DNA of 64,000 nucleotides from Selaginella tamariscina (GCA_003024785.1 PUQB01000052.1:248001-312000); one strand, 5' to 3'. Positions 12,141 through 25,126 are shown, numbered from the stretch's first letter. Notes: generated from the sequence alone by a model not told the origin. Program-made: numbers and translations.

Positions 12141-14009
12141 TTGGGTGGCAGTGCAGATGTGCAGGAGGAAGGTAGTCCTCTGCAACAGAAGCTGGAGAAA
12201 CTGGCAACCTTGATAGGGAAGATCGGGGTACTGTTTGCCACGGTGACATTTAGTGTCCAGGTTTGTAATATCTACCAAGCGGGGACATGTATTGCACTGG
12301 TCCGGGGAGGACGTGGTGAAGGTGGTGGGGTTCCTTGCAACCGCGGTAACCATTGTTGTAGTGGCTGTTCCTGAGGGGCTCCCACTCGCTGTCACGCTGT
12401 CTCTGGCGTTTGCAATGAACAAGATGTTTAAGGAGAAAGCCTTGGTGAGGCACTTGTCAGCATGTGAAACAATGGTGAGTTTATATTCTTACTTAATTAA
12501 GCTTAGTGGTTAATCCAGTACTTATTACAGGGATCAGCTACCTGCATATGTAGTGACAAGACAGGGACACTTACCACTAACCAAATGGAGGTTACAAATG
12601 CCTGGGTTGCAGGGGAAGAAACTCTCGATTGTTCCCCATTTGTTAGACAAGTTATTCTTCAAGGATATTCCTGAACACAAGTGGGGATGTGGTATATCCT
12701 GATCAAGGTATATTCCCAAATGGGGTGGGTATATACCAGAAACAACAAGATATTGAGGTGATTGGGTCACCTACAGAGTGTGCACTTCTGAGGTTTGGGT
12801 TCAAGTTTGGAGGAGTGAATGCAGTGATGCAAACAAGGGAAAACTCGAGAGCTGTCCGGCTCGAGCCTTTTAACTCGGTAAGAAAGAGAATGGGGGTACT
12901 CGTTCAACTCACAGCGAATAACCGGTGAGTGTGTGCAGTCTTATATGAATCTCTTTTGTAATAAGTCTGATGTGCAACTTTGTCCGTAAGTGTGTGTAGT
13001 CTTATATGAATTCTCTTTTGTATAAGTCTGATAGGTAGTTGATATGAATTATTTTTTGTAATAAGTCTGGTGAGTAATTTTATCCGTAGTAAACAATACA
13101 ATCTTCTGTTATTATTACTAATAGGTACCGAGTTCATTGGAAGGGGCTTCAGAGATTGTACTAGGGATGTCTAGTAAGTACTTAGACAGACACGGCCGCG
13201 AAGTTATACTCGAGAGTGACAAGAGGGAAGAGCTCGAGGGAGTGATATTAAACTTTGCTAATCAAGGTTTAAGAACGCTTTGTTTAGCTTATAGAGATTT
13301 AGAGTTTAATGAGGAGTTTTTACCATTGCCTGACCAAGGTCTGGTTTGTGCGGGAATATTCGGGATTAAGGACCCGGTTAGACCCGGGGTTAAGGATGCG
13401 GTTAAGGTGTGTTTAAGAGCTGGGATTAAAGTGAGAATGGTTACTGGGGATAATCTATATACTGCTATGTCTATTGCTCGAGAGTGTGGCATTCTTACTA
13501 ATGGGGACGCTGTTGAAGGAGCTGAGTTTCGAAAACTGGTCGAATGAAGAACTTAAACGAAGAATACCAAAACTCCAGGTATACACACATACACACGTGT
13601 GGTGTGTGTTTATATGTGTATATAGGTGCTCGCAAGAACTAGTCCCTCATATAACACAAGCTTGTAAAGAGCTTCAAGCAATGGGGGAAATTGTTGCGGT
13701 TACAGGAGATGGCACAAATGATGCTCCTGCTTTATACGAGGCAGATATCGGGATTTCAATGGGAACTTCTGGGACTGAGGTATTTAATAATAATTAATAT
13801 TATTATTAATAATACCTTTAAAAATATTAATTATTATTTTCTTTACTAGGTTGCAAAAGAGAGTTCAGATATAATAATATTAGACGATAATTTTGCCTCT
13901 GTCAAATGGGGGAGTTCCGTATATACGAATATTCAAAAGTTCGTACAATTCCAATCTACGGTTAACCTCGTGGCTCTCGTGCTCAACTTTTGGTCTGCCT
14001 GCTTTTCAG
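12141..14009 (+). pseudogene. P-type (IIB, ACA-like) Ca2+-ATPase, internal fragment
   Basis: Five exons can be read: about 12141-12474, 12531-12924, 13125-13578, 13626-13779 and 13850-14009. In order they carry the membrane helix before the pump core, the [16 protein letters not shown] helix with its Ca2+-binding PEGL, the phosphorylation site CSDKTGTLTTNQM, the nucleotide-binding KGASEIVLGM and the hinge [11 protein letters not shown]. This is the core of a plant autoinhibited Ca2+-ATPase, which exports Ca2+ from the cytosol. Missing are the calmodulin-binding N-terminus, TM1-2, the actuator domain, and everything after NFWSAC (TM6 onward). The last exon is followed almost at once by the duplicated AT-rich block, so the gene was probably cut by the duplication. 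Single-base frame breaks occur near 12260, 12670-12740, 13545 and 13640. Confidence 0.88.
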
Positions 14010-14039
14010 GTATATATATATATATATATAATATTTAAC

Positions 14040-17000
14040 ATATATTATATTAATTTATATATTAAATAATATATATACACACATATATATATGTTCACAC
14101 ACATACACGTGAATTGTGTACAGGTTTCATTATTAAGATATTAAGGTAAAAGTAAATTAAGTTAAAAACAACATTGCCAGTTTATTAAGACATTGCAGAA
14201 TAACAAGCAACACAACAACAAAGTGAATTCAAAGTTTTTAATTTTTTAATAATTTTAGTATTAATTTTAAATATCTTGATTTTAGTTTTTAAATTAAGTG
14301 GGATGTATATTCTAACATGAAAATTCCACTATTAATTTTTAAAATTATAATTAAAATATTTAAATTTATAATTTATATAATTTACAAATAGAAAGATACA
14401 CTCTTTCTAAGTTTTAGATTGCATGTAAAAATAATTGTAGAATTATCATACTTTGATATTTTTACTTATGTGTAATGGATCACACATAACATATCAAAAT
14501 CGTTTAAAGGCTCATTAACTCATAATAGACCAACATGATATCCATTATGATAACACGATATTCATAATGATATTGTATACATGTGTTTACGTGGGTTGGT
14601 TGAGGAGCCCTTTCAACGTTCAAATGTGTCACACGTATGAACAAATATTATCATTGTGTGGATCAAATTTCACAATTTAACTTTTTTTAGAGGGATTATA
14701 TTTTTCTATTTAAAAACTATATTATATGCATAAATTTTATATTGTACTCATTAATATATTATATTAATTAATATTATATACAAACATAAACACACATTCA
14801 ACATTGTGTATAAATTTAAAATATGGTTACCTTGACTCTATATTATATTAGTATATTATAAATTATATATTAAAAACACATTACTGAATTTAAAATCAAA
14901 ATCTAAAAATGTACATTGGGATTTTTTATTTGTTGCTCGTGATTTCATATAATCATTTCATAACGAATTTGTCATTTCTATACTACCTTGATTTATTCTT
15001 GTTTATTAATGTCTCTTTATTTATTTCATCCTAGTAAGTTAGATCTTATGTTACATGTATAATATAAGCTACAAATATATAGATTTTGCAAGAATATATA
15101 AATATTTATTTTTAAACCTTATAAAAAATATTCATAAGGTTCCCTTTAATACAAAAATAAACTACAAAGTAAAAGCATGTCAACTTTAATCAAGTGAATG
15201 TGATGTGAACGTAGCCTAAGGATTTATTATTTTCTTACAGGACAATGTGTTAAAGGCTTGTATTTTGATGCATTGGCACCTTCAAATGGTGATTAGAATC
15301 TCTATTGTTAATTATATAATTAAGACTCTTTTGGATTAAAGCAAAAATAATTCTTCAAAATAACTTCTTAGGGTGAATACAATCAAACATGGTAGCATTC
15401 ACATATTTTTTAGCATGCTTGTATAATGTATAAAAGATTACGATAAGTCTCACCATCAATTTATGTTATATAATGTTGTTGCAGTTAAACAATGTCTTAT
15501 GATATTATAGGGTTTAGTGATATTAATAATAATAGAGACAAATAGTTTTAAATGTGCTTTTGTTTATCATAAATGCTATAGTTGTAAATAGGTAAATGCC
15601 AGTTTGAAGAGTGTTCATTTGAATATGGTAAAAATAAAAAATTTTGTCCTAATTCATCTTGGGTGACTTCATAACAAAGAATAACCATGAATTCTCTTAA
15701 AACAAATGCTACTTTTAAAATGTTTAAAACTCCTAAAAAACTAGTTTATATATATGATGTTAAAAAGATTTTTTTTAGCTACGTTATTAAATCTCACAAT
15801 TCTTTTTTCTAACCCTGTACTTAAGTACTTAATGATTTAAATGAGAAGAGTTTGATTTACCAAAAGAAGTTACTCATCTTATTAGCTTTTAATGCGAATT
15901 TCATTCGTTTCACATCATAGGTTATTGGTGTGACACTCACTTACATTGTGGTAAATGCTATACACGTAGGTTGTAATAACCAAAATGATGTAGGATGAAA
16001 TAACTCATTCGTGTATATCATAAGTAACAATTTGTAACTACATAACATTATAAATAACATAAATATAATATGTGTGGGTATCTTTCAGTTTTGAAAGTGT
16101 AAAACACATCCTAACCTCTTAAATGGTATTGTCTAAGACTATTAATGACATGTTTTTCATTTGCATCAATTGGCTCATAAATAGATTCATTGTAACACCC
16201 ATAATGTATTATGGGTCTATTATGGATCAATATGCCACATTAATTGTGCATGTAAGTATGCCACATTAATCGTGCATGTAAACTCAATATGCACTTATAA
16301 AAGTCACATGCAAATTTATGTAGTATATATAGAATATAGACCTTATATTAATATTTTAAAATAACCACAGTTAACATAAGCCAATATTTATGTTTAAACC
16401 CGCTAAGTCTAGTTTTGAGTTGCTTTCGTGAAATTAGGTTAATTTTTTTACAAGATTTAAACTAAATATTGTATATTTTTAAAGAATCCTTATATTATGC
16501 AAGTTAAATATGTTTATAAATAAAATACCATTAATAATGCTACACATTCATTAATTTGAGACTTTATATAAATTTTGACATATTTATTTAGTATGGTTTA
16601 AATTAAACATATGTACTTTTAGTTTGTTTCTTCTTATATATGAATATATGCAAATAATGTGAACTGTCGGAATATGTTCACAATCTTTTGAACATTATTA
16701 GTATTTATTAAACATTATTTAATATAATTTTTTAATAAATATGAACATGTGCAAAGTGTCAATAATTATAAAGAGATTAAGAGAAATCAACTGATAAGAC
16801 ATTAGGGCAAAAGCAAGCTACATTAAAATGCAAGTGCATTCGTCAAGACATTGTACAATAGTGCTGTAGATGGCAATGCATCACACATAGAATTTATCGT
16901 ATTATTTCAATTATAAATTAATGTTTAACTTAATAGTGGAAATTTACATATCAACATGAAATAGCACTGTTAATTCTAAAATTTAAATAAAATTATTTAA

Positions 17001-18445
17001 ATTAATTTAATCATAAATTTAAAAATATAAATTTAATTAAGTATAGCATATCTAATCTAATGTATTTAATATAACATTTTAAATCAAATTTAACATATTT
17101 AGAAATAAAAACATACACTCTCTTTCTAAATTTTTTAGATTACACAGGTAAAATTAGCCCTAAATTAGTATATATTAATATTCTTTTACACATATTAATA
17201 TAAACATTAACCATAATATCAATATACATACCTTATGTTTTGGGATCTAGTGTCACTTCCAAACGTACTATGGGATTTGCATGAATATTAATTTATAAAT
17301 GAAAGACAATTTGTGGATGTTGACATCCACCTGCACTTGCCAAATATAGATAAAAGATAGGTGTGTAAATTAATCATGTGACTAATCATAATTATAGTTA
17401 AACTTGTGTTAACACATGACACTACCATTGCAAACTCTAAAAAACTTGGTATGTCATATCTTTTTCACATATTATATTTTCACTATACTTTTCTACACAT
17501 TATGAGTATAACCTTATTGAATTGGGAATAAAATTCAGTGGGACACTTGTTTATATTAAACCCAAATCAAAATTACCACTAAAAATTATTTGAATTTTTG
17601 TGGTGGTTTATTTGAATGATTGAAATGTTGATCTCGAACGGTTCAAATTAGTCACCTGACATTCTAGTGATATTTGATACTGATTATAATTTAATTACAT
17701 CAAAATTAAAATATAATTTTGTGTAAGTAGGCTTATCACAAATTTTTTAAAGTAAATACATGTTGTCCACATCGTTGATAATAATAACATACAAATGCAT
17801 TAACACATTTGAATTAATACTGAAAGACGAGTTACATAAAAACAATAAACTAAACCTCCTTTATCAATCCAACATAAGAATGTTAATTTCTTCATATGCC
17901 TTATATGTGTGTGGGTGTGTAAAGGCAATGTATTTTCAAATCTTTCAAATGATGCTTTTACAATATAAATTAGAATATTATAGACTTATAGTAAACTAAG
18001 GCCCACTTTCCACTAGCGGGTGGTTAATTGCCTCAACCAATCAAAATAAAAGAAATTATTTATTCTACCATGGGTTTGGTTTCCACTTGTTGGTTATTTA
18101 TAATTTATTAATCTACATGGCACTTATGTGGCACCTATGTGGCACCTACATGGCTTTTTCGGTGGTAGCCTAATAACCGGGCAATTTTGCCCGGTTGTAT
18201 AGCTACCGGGCATAATTGAATGACACGTGTATCAAGATTAATGAAATTAGGTTTTATTTTTTTTAGCTTTCAAAAAAATCAATGAAAAACAAATAAATTA
18301 GAACTTTAATTAGCAAAATATCACTCATTTACATGTAAGAATATTATATATATATATAAAAACATTAGTTGATATACTTATTTTGCAGAAAAAACTAAGT
18401 TATTGTAGATCTCTTTTTCTCTCAACACACTCACATGTTTGTGTA

Positions 18446-18499
<54 letters not shown>

Positions 18500-19560
18500 A
18501 CTGTTATACACATACATATAGAAAGACATTAGTAAACTATAATTAATTATTCTATATAAAAAAATAACAATGAAAGTTAGAGTTTTAATATATTTTTTAA
18601 TTAAAAATACTGAGTAGGTGCACATTTATTACATATGTATATATAATATAATATTTTATAATAATTGATTAAATAAAAATTGTGCATTACTAATTTATTT
18701 TTAATTCAATTAACCACTCTAATGGAAAAGCACAGTGGTAGTAATAATTAATGACGTGGCATTATTTTAATTTACCACCGGCCAAATAACCACCCGCTAG
18801 TGGAAAGTGGGCCTAAAATGTATAAATCATAATGAATACGTCTATACATATAGGTTTTTTTTTTAAAAAGTTACATGCATGCTCTAAAGACATGCTAAAT
18901 GTATATAAATATATATGTACATTAGTATTATCATATTTATACAAACCTCCTATTGTTTACTAATGCATTTTAACTATAATCAACCTACTTCACCATTAAT
19001 ATTATCTTTATCACATCTCAAATCTAACAGTTAAAGGTGGCGTGGTTAATATTAAATTATAAGTAATATGTTAAATAGTATAGTGTATGTGTGTGTATAT
19101 ATATATTATTTATTTATTTTAGGCATTATAACTATTAGGATGTTATATATAGGAATTAGTATAGACATACATTACTTTCTTATATTTTTCATTTCTCACA
19201 TAGTTTAATATGTAGCTCACAAGTTTATATATTTATAACATACAAATGTGAAATATGAACCACAAAAAATTGGTGTTATTTGCCATAAGCATGAATATGC
19301 ATTACAATATTTTTAAAAGGTTGAGAAATATTTATAAATTAAAATATGCTAGATGTGTCGACACCATATATGCTCACATTTACAACTTTCATTGGCATAC
19401 AATATAAACATATACATATAGACTTTATTACAGTTTGATTACTATTAAATTTGGTGTTAAAAGATATTTACATTTATGGATGATATTAAAATTTCATAAA
19501 AACATATATGTCTATAAAGTACACAAGGTCACCTTTTTATATGGTATATATTAAGTTGTA
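14040..19560. repeat. AT-rich non-coding block, copy 3 of 3 (longest)
   Basis: The block begins with an AT-rich microsatellite directly after the truncated Ca2+-ATPase exon and runs to the promoter region of the second GDSL copy. It is the fullest version. About 14080-14660 matches 4440-4990, about 16015-16540 matches 1800-2300, and about 16590-19550 matches 5000-7200. The segment 14660-16000 has no partner in the window. An exon-like acceptor at about 15239 leads into a short open stretch that does not continue the ATPase. Apart from the MITE at 18000-18813, nothing coding is seen. Confidence 0.7.
18000..18813. mobile_element. Tourist/PIF-Harbinger-like MITE, 814 bp
   Basis: Perfect 27-base inverted repeats begin GGCCCACTTTCCACT at the left end and mirror it at the right. 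One mismatch and a few further matching bases extend them to about 31. A 3-base target duplication TAA flanks the element (17997-17999 and 18814-18816). The sister copy of this block near 6470 reads straight across one TAA, giving an exact empty site. The TAA target and GGCC-starting ends fit PIF/Harbinger. There is no transposase. Inside are a perfect 22-bp palindrome at 18175-18196 and a TA/TG microsatellite at about 18446-18498. Confidence 0.9.
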
Positions 19561-19597
19561 TAAGGTATTTCTTTGTATTCACTTACAAACTTTGAAG
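19500..19597 (+). promoter_or_regulatory. likely core promoter of GDSL copy 2
   Basis: AT-rich sequence with TATA-like phrases (TATATGGTATATATTAAG near 19537-19555) lies 40-60 bases before the ATG at 19598. The same sequence precedes the copy at 7252. The placement fits a plant TATA box, but almost everything upstream is AT-rich, so the call is weak. Confidence 0.3.
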
Positions 19598-20826
19598 ATG
19601 AAGTTATTACTACTCTTGTTCATCTTTTGTAGTATAGCATATACAGTAAAAGGAGTTAAAAAAGTCAAAGGAGTTGTTTTCTTAGGAGATTCAATTTTTG
19701 ACGTGGGCAATAACTTTTACATCCCACACTCACCATCTCTCCCTTTCGGCTCCATCTCCAAGTGCGACCATGAACCCTATGGGATGTCTCGGAAGGAAGA
19801 ATTTGCACGTGGTCGCTGTAGCAATGGATATCTCATCCCGATTTCATAACCCAGGCGCTCGGTCTCCCTCTTTCTCTACCATACCTTAAGCTCAAACAGA
19901 AGAATGACACTTCGTTACCACAGAGTATAAACATTGCTTCAGTCGGGAGTGGACTTCTTAACGATACTAATATCTTATTGGGTGTCGTACCTTTCCTAGG
20001 GCAGGTAAAGATTTTAAAGGAGATTAGTACAAAAATACCCAACGAAGACCTTCAAGATTGGGTGATCTTTATATCTTCTGGAGCAAACGACATTATTACG
20101 ACATATAACTTCTTCGGGATTCCACGAGATTGAACCAGATGGAAAAGGCATTCGAGCAAGCAATAAAGGACATATATGACATGGGGTATCGAAAGGTGTT
20201 TTACTCTGGCGTGAGTGTGGTTGAGTGTACCCCGTATGTGAGGAACATAAGCAATGGGGAATGCTCTTCTGCACACGGAAACATGCGCATACAGATTAAT
20301 AACTATGTCCAAAGCTTTATGGTGGATGTAGGAAAAACATTACCAGGTCTCATAATGTCGTTTGGAGATGGTAGTGGAAAAACGTACGACATGCTAGGCA
20401 GCCCTCAAGAGTATGGTTTTGAGGACGTTGGACAACCTTGTTGCCCTCATTGTATCGGTTTGCCCTTTCCTGTGCCGTACGATGCTGAACTTTGTGCGAA
20501 CCCGTCTAAGCGCCTGTTCTGGGATAATGTACATGGAACGGAACACACGTATAAGATTGTAAGTGATACATACCTATGGGGAGACAAGCTATGTATATCC
20601 GTACAACATTATTGGGCTGGTGAATGCCCCTGTTATGACTAACCAAGGTATTAATGATACGACTCACACTGGGATAACACCGGCTCCTACACCAAGTCCA
20701 TCAACACCGGCTCCTACACCAAGTCCGTCAACTATGTCCACCGTTCCCAAGAAGAGTGGAGGGAACTACGCACAACCGTCCATAATCTTTGTTGTATTAG
20801 GCATCCTTGGTGTACTTATGGTGTAA
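19598..20826 (+). CDS. GPI-anchored GDSL esterase/lipase (plus-strand subfamily, copy 2)
   Basis: The gene is intronless. The start is the ATG opening a clear secretion signal (MKLLLLLFIFCSIAYTVKG). Block I GDSIFDVGNN holds the nucleophile Ser, block II has ASVGSG, block III SSGANDI and block V FWDNVHGTEH the Asp/His pair, so all SGNH residues are present. Cys-rich segments (CCPHCIG) match plant GDSL enzymes. After the domain comes a stalk with two copies of TPAPTPSPS, then a Ser/Gly region and a hydrophobic C-terminus (IIFVVLGILGVLMV), the pattern of a GPI-anchor signal. This suggests an outer-face plasma-membrane or wall esterase; the substrate is unknown. Single-base frame breaks near 19845, 20127 and 20588 separate otherwise well-matched segments, so it is either recently decayed or carries assembly indels. 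Confidence 0.85.
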
Positions 20827-21639
20827 TAATTTGTTTTCGTTGTTATATTTTCTAATTTTGTGTTTTAAAAGTTGCAAACACACCGAATACGCCATGTAAT
20901 TTTAACTACTAGCAGAGCAATATAATATATTAGTGTCTCCGTAGTCCTTCAGTCTTTAGCGTTCGTCCTTTAATAGTAAATGTTAATAATCTTTTAATTA
21001 TGTACCAATATATATGCCATCGAGCTTAATCTGGGCACTTTTGTGTCTTTATGAATTGCTCTCAAAGCAAGCAAGTTCAACACAGACTTGTACTGCTCTC
21101 TCCTCACTCACACACACACACACACACACACACGCGTGCTATTAGGATATGCATTAAACTCGTTAAGCCTTGAAGCCGTGTTGTGCAGGCAGCAACAAGA
21201 AAGAGAGTGGGATGGACAAAGGATTCAGCAGCTGCTCTTGTCTGCTCTACACAGCCTCAACGAGGACAATCCAGGTACGAAAACAAGAGCTCCCAAATAG
21301 GCAACGTTCCAGCAGAAGACAGGATATTCTCAGACCTTCCCCTAACAGAAGCAGTCTCCCAGGATACAACAGCCACGAAGATGCGGAGTTTCAAAATCTA
21401 TATCGTCTGGTAAGAAGCAACAACGAGATACATGGACATGTGTGGTGAGGTTGAGCAAGCTAGCGACGTGTTCAAGCAAGAAACGTGTATTCCTGGACGA
21501 CTGCATATGCCCGGAATGGGCATCCCAAACAGGCTTTACATCTCTTCCAGAGCAGGGTATCATTCCGAACAATCACACACTGAGCGTTGCAATCTCTGTG
21601 TAGCATATACACGAGAGCATGAACAACACACAAGGGATC
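20827..21639. other. GDSL 3' flank, duplicate of 8449-9229
   Basis: The sequence matches the flank of the first GDSL copy, with a (CA)n expansion at about 21107-21133 that copy 1 lacks. Medium-length open stretches exist on both strands but none agree in frame between copies. No motif was identified, so it is probably decayed coding DNA upstream of the PPR relic. Confidence 0.5.
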
Positions 21640-22075
21640 GTGTATGATAGCCACGCTACACGAGGGCAGGTAGACTTAGAGATGTTATTCAATGAGATGG
21701 TGCTTACAAACACCAGCGAGTTTCACAGTAGAACTATCGACCTCGGACTTGACAAAACTGATACGGTTTTACAGGCAGCGAGGTGCGGAGGGCTCTCCAT
21801 CGCTCTTCAGGTGTTCAATCGTCTTGGACATACGCACAGAATGGGGAAAGCCACAAGCTCTTCTGGAGGATGGGGAGTGTGCAGCCATGCAGGTCTGTTT
21901 ATGATCTATGACTGCGGAGAGGCAACCTGGTGCGTTTGGACGTGCTGGCCGTCTTGCTGAGGCTGAACACCTCATATCCAAGCTTGAAGGTGCTGCATGT
22001 ACAAGTGATAAACTCTTCCTACTCATCAACACACAAGCAGCTGTTATGTCTGTGTCCTGAGACACCAAAGCTACC
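21640..22075 (+). pseudogene. PPR-protein relic, plus-strand half (copy 2)
   Basis: This is the duplicate of 9230-9660. SSWTYAQNGES is readable at about 21820-21850, followed by FWRMGSVQP and, in another frame, FGRAGRLAEAEHLISKLEG at 21932-21994. These are PLS-class PPR phrases, the last normally marking the end of the repeat array. The frame changes at least twice. It converges on the minus-strand half that starts at about 22110. Confidence 0.62.
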
Positions 22076-22109
22076 TCTAGATTACTCCATTTTAACAAAG
22101 TCATCATAC

Positions 22110-22765
22110 AGCACATGACTATCCCTCTTCCGGCATGACTACAAGCTGTAAGAATTACGTACATCATCTTCTTTGCTATAGCAAACACATGGGACGTGTC
22201 CCCGAGTGAGGTGTATCCACTATACTTCTTCTGTGGATGGAAAATGCGGCAACACGAGGAGGTGTATTCAGTTTGCTACCTCATCCAATAACTCTCTCTC
22301 CCATTTATAACGCTCCTATACTTGCGCAAGCAAGCCTTGAGTGCAGTGACAAGTCTGGAAGACAGTCCATACTCGCCATTAACTCCAAGGCCATCAAACT
22401 TTCCCCGTTCTCCACGTATCCAAGCATTACAGAGTTCCATGATACGTTGTCAAACACACGTACTTGCTGTACATATCTATCAAAACACAAATACGTCTTT
22501 CTCAAACCCCTGGCCATCTCCTTCTCCATATCCGTTGGTATCCATTTGTAAACTCATCCGGTGCACAATTAAAACATCGAGAGCCAGTAGACACTCCCCC
22601 GTTTCCACGTATCCAAGCATTAGAGAGTTCCATGCAACTGCACAATCCTCTCAAAAGAGGCCACATTTACTATACACAAACATGTACCCACACTCGACGC
22701 CTCACAGTCCATTTGTTCTATACGTGCACATATGCCTGTACGAGTCAGTGACTCTGTTCGACATA
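22110..22765 (-). pseudogene. PPR-protein relic, minus-strand half (copy 2)
   Basis: Reading down from 22765 the minus strand gives YSKCG, VAWNSLMLGYVETGE, LIDMYSKY, VSWNSVMLGYVENGES, LKACASIGAL and, near 22120-22160, LTACSHAGRG. Each is a standard phrase of plant PLS-class PPR proteins, which act in chloroplast or mitochondrial RNA editing. Frames change between phrases and in-frame stops occur. It duplicates 9720-10345 with 9 extra bases near 22370. Confidence 0.72.
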
Positions 22766-23444
22766 AAAAAGCAATTAATTAGAATTAATTAAAATTAAGT
22801 TTTTTACTTATTATAATTCAGCTGACAAAGAATATTCTACTGTCTCTTCTGTCAAATTTTTTTTTTACCTTTTTGGATTTTTTTATATTTTTTCTAATAC
22901 AGTAAAAGTGAAGTTTATGAAAATGGTGAACAATGACATTGATGTAAGTCAATATTGTGTATTTAGGAACAATACTTACTAGTGCAAGTATTGTGATTAA
23001 TACTATGGTCAAATACATCTTGAAAACTCTATTTCTTAGAAAGAGATGTAAAGTTTCAAGAGTTAAAAAGAAGTTTGTTATAACATCGAAAGAATATAAC
23101 TCTTACATACATAAAAAAGGGGAAATGGATTGCATAGCACTATTTAACGAACGTTTGCATTTAAGTTAGTCCTTTCAAGCTGTATGAATTTACAAACATA
23201 CCCCTGCATCATAAATTTACATTAATAACAATGAGTATAATTAATATTAAACAATCTTTTTAATTAAACCTTAAATTAATTTGTGAAAAAGGGCAATTAA
23301 TAATTAGAAGTGTTATAAACATTGGATTTAAATATTCAATGTGCTTGAGTGTGTTTAGATAGATTAAAATTTAATCATGTATCACATTAAATTGTTAGTA
23401 ATAATAAAACTATAATTTGAATTTAAGGGCAAATGTGATGATAA
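22766..23444. other. AT-rich spacer; contains segment reused at 35645-35800
   Basis: The first part repeats 10346-10750. The stretch 23148-23280 (starting AACGAACGTTTGCATTTAAG) recurs at about 35650-35780, showing that this flank was part of the material duplicated into the later module. No gene is seen. Confidence 0.55.
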
Positions 23445-23449
23445 ACCCT

Positions 23450-23856
23450 AAGACAATGGCAGCAGTAAGTAGACAGGCAGAAGAATCCCAGGCAATGAGG
23501 GTTCGCCCTTACCATAAGGGCAGCGAAGAAGGTTGATACAGGTAGATCTCTAGTTCTTAGCTCCACACTCATCGTGGAAGATGGCAAAGAGCAACAGGTG
23601 GTTGATTTATGCAACCAAATTGTCAATTGGCCATCGATCGCCGCAAGGTACACACACACAACATATACACGTTATACACACATGCACGCACATACATACA
23701 CATATATACACGTTATACACACACGCACACACAAATGTATCATATGTTCATTAAGTTATCGTGTTAACTATATACTGTGTTTTATATTATGTATTACATA
23801 TAAAATTAACGTATATATACATTATACTTTATTACGTGCACAATGTATACAGGTGA

Positions 23857-23891
<35 letters not shown>

Positions 23892-23978
23892 ACCACTTTC
23901 GGGAAAGATACGAGTCTTTCGTGGACCTCACAGGCACTCGGGGTTTTCCAGAACATGTCAAGTTTGTGACTCATGTAA

Positions 23979-24013
<35 letters not shown>

Positions 24014-25016
24014 GTCTGTGTGTATTTATGATGTAGGTAAGGCCATTATTGAAGAAACCTGTTGGTTTGGTTGCCTATGAGCACAAGAATGGGAAGATTG
24101 GGCATGCAAGAGTGTTACTTGGTACGTCAAACATACACATAGGCGTATACATACATATGTGTGTGTTTGCTTCTTAAACTGATTATTAGAAGCATTTTAG
24201 CTATAGCCTATATTCATACAAATATGCAAAGAAGAGAAGTATAAAACACACATGCACATGCACAATATATATAGGTCCCAAGGGGGACGATGCAACTGGA
24301 CAGGGGAAGCAAACTTCGCGTTTAATAGGACCAGGTGACACTCATGATCATGAACGCCAGGACTGGGGCCTCAAAGAAGCAATTGAAGCCAGGTATAACA
24401 CACACGTGCGTGCACTGTAGTGGTTTTCCCATTCGATTCCTGACATCTTCACCTCTAAACGATACGCCTGTGTCTCATTGCTTGATCTATAGTAGCACAC
24501 AGACACACACACATATGGACATATATTACATACGTATATGACGTATATATGCCACAAAACGTGTGCATACCCATAGACAAATGTTATACATCATACATAC
24601 ATACCTCCATATATATTATATATATATATATAAGAGAGAGAGGAAGGAGAGCGTATCTTTCTACATTCATGATTGACACACTATACAGGCACAGACAGTC
24701 ATATGTATAGAGCATGTATATGTATGTGTGTATCGTGTATGTAGATATGCAGGCATTCCTCGCGAGAGCACAGAAGGAGGAAATCAGCAATGGCATCTCC
24801 GTGGAGCAGGCGGAGAGAGAGAGGAAGGCACTTGCAGGTATACTTGGCATATCTCAAGCCCAGAAAGACGAGAATATTTCTTCATCAGAGCAGGAAAAGG
24901 AGCCTTCTGACTGGGACAACAATCTGAAGACCATGCTGGGTTTCATAAGTAGGAATAAACACTTCCCATGGTATTTATACATGTATATGTGTGTGTGTGT
25001 GTATATTATTGTATGA
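23450..25016 (+). CDS. ABM-like (dimeric alpha-beta barrel) protein, tentative
   Basis: Approximate exons are 23455-23647, 23885-23974, 24037-24121, 24275-24392 and 24745-25016. The readable protein has a beta-strand/helix start (LVLSSTLIVEDGKEQQVVDL), then ERYESFVDL, PEHVKFVTH and RPLLKKPVGLVAYE. This layout (strand, long helix, F-x-RYE, a second helix, PLL.xPV) resembles antibiotic-biosynthesis-monooxygenase/YgiN-type barrels, but I am not certain. It continues with a Gly-rich segment (GPKGDDATGQGKQTSRLIG) and a charged helix (EEISNGISVEQAERERKALAG). A frame conflict near 23500 leaves the start unsettled, and the frame of the last exon is also unsure. The first three introns begin with GTACACAC, GTAAGTGTG(TG)n and GTACG. 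It converges on the GDSL gene ending at 25127. Its last exons are copied at about 35863 and 47365. Confidence 0.5.
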
Positions 25017-25126
25017 TACGTGTGTGTTTTATATGTGTTGTCTGTTTCATGGATATCTTACCATATATATTGTATGTTAGCAAAAGTTAAACAACAAAAT
25101 ATTTTATTAGAAAATGAACATACTGA

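Noticed and set aside
15230-15290. An acceptor-like site followed by a short open stretch, a possible next exon of the Ca2+-ATPase
   Set aside because: The translated stretch (QCVKGLYFDALAPSN) does not resemble the expected segment after NFWSAC in the family, and no further exons follow.
18175-18196. Perfect 22-base palindrome considered as a regulatory operator
   Set aside because: It is internal to the MITE and absent elsewhere in the window. Such palindromes are common in MITEs and no gene depends on it here.
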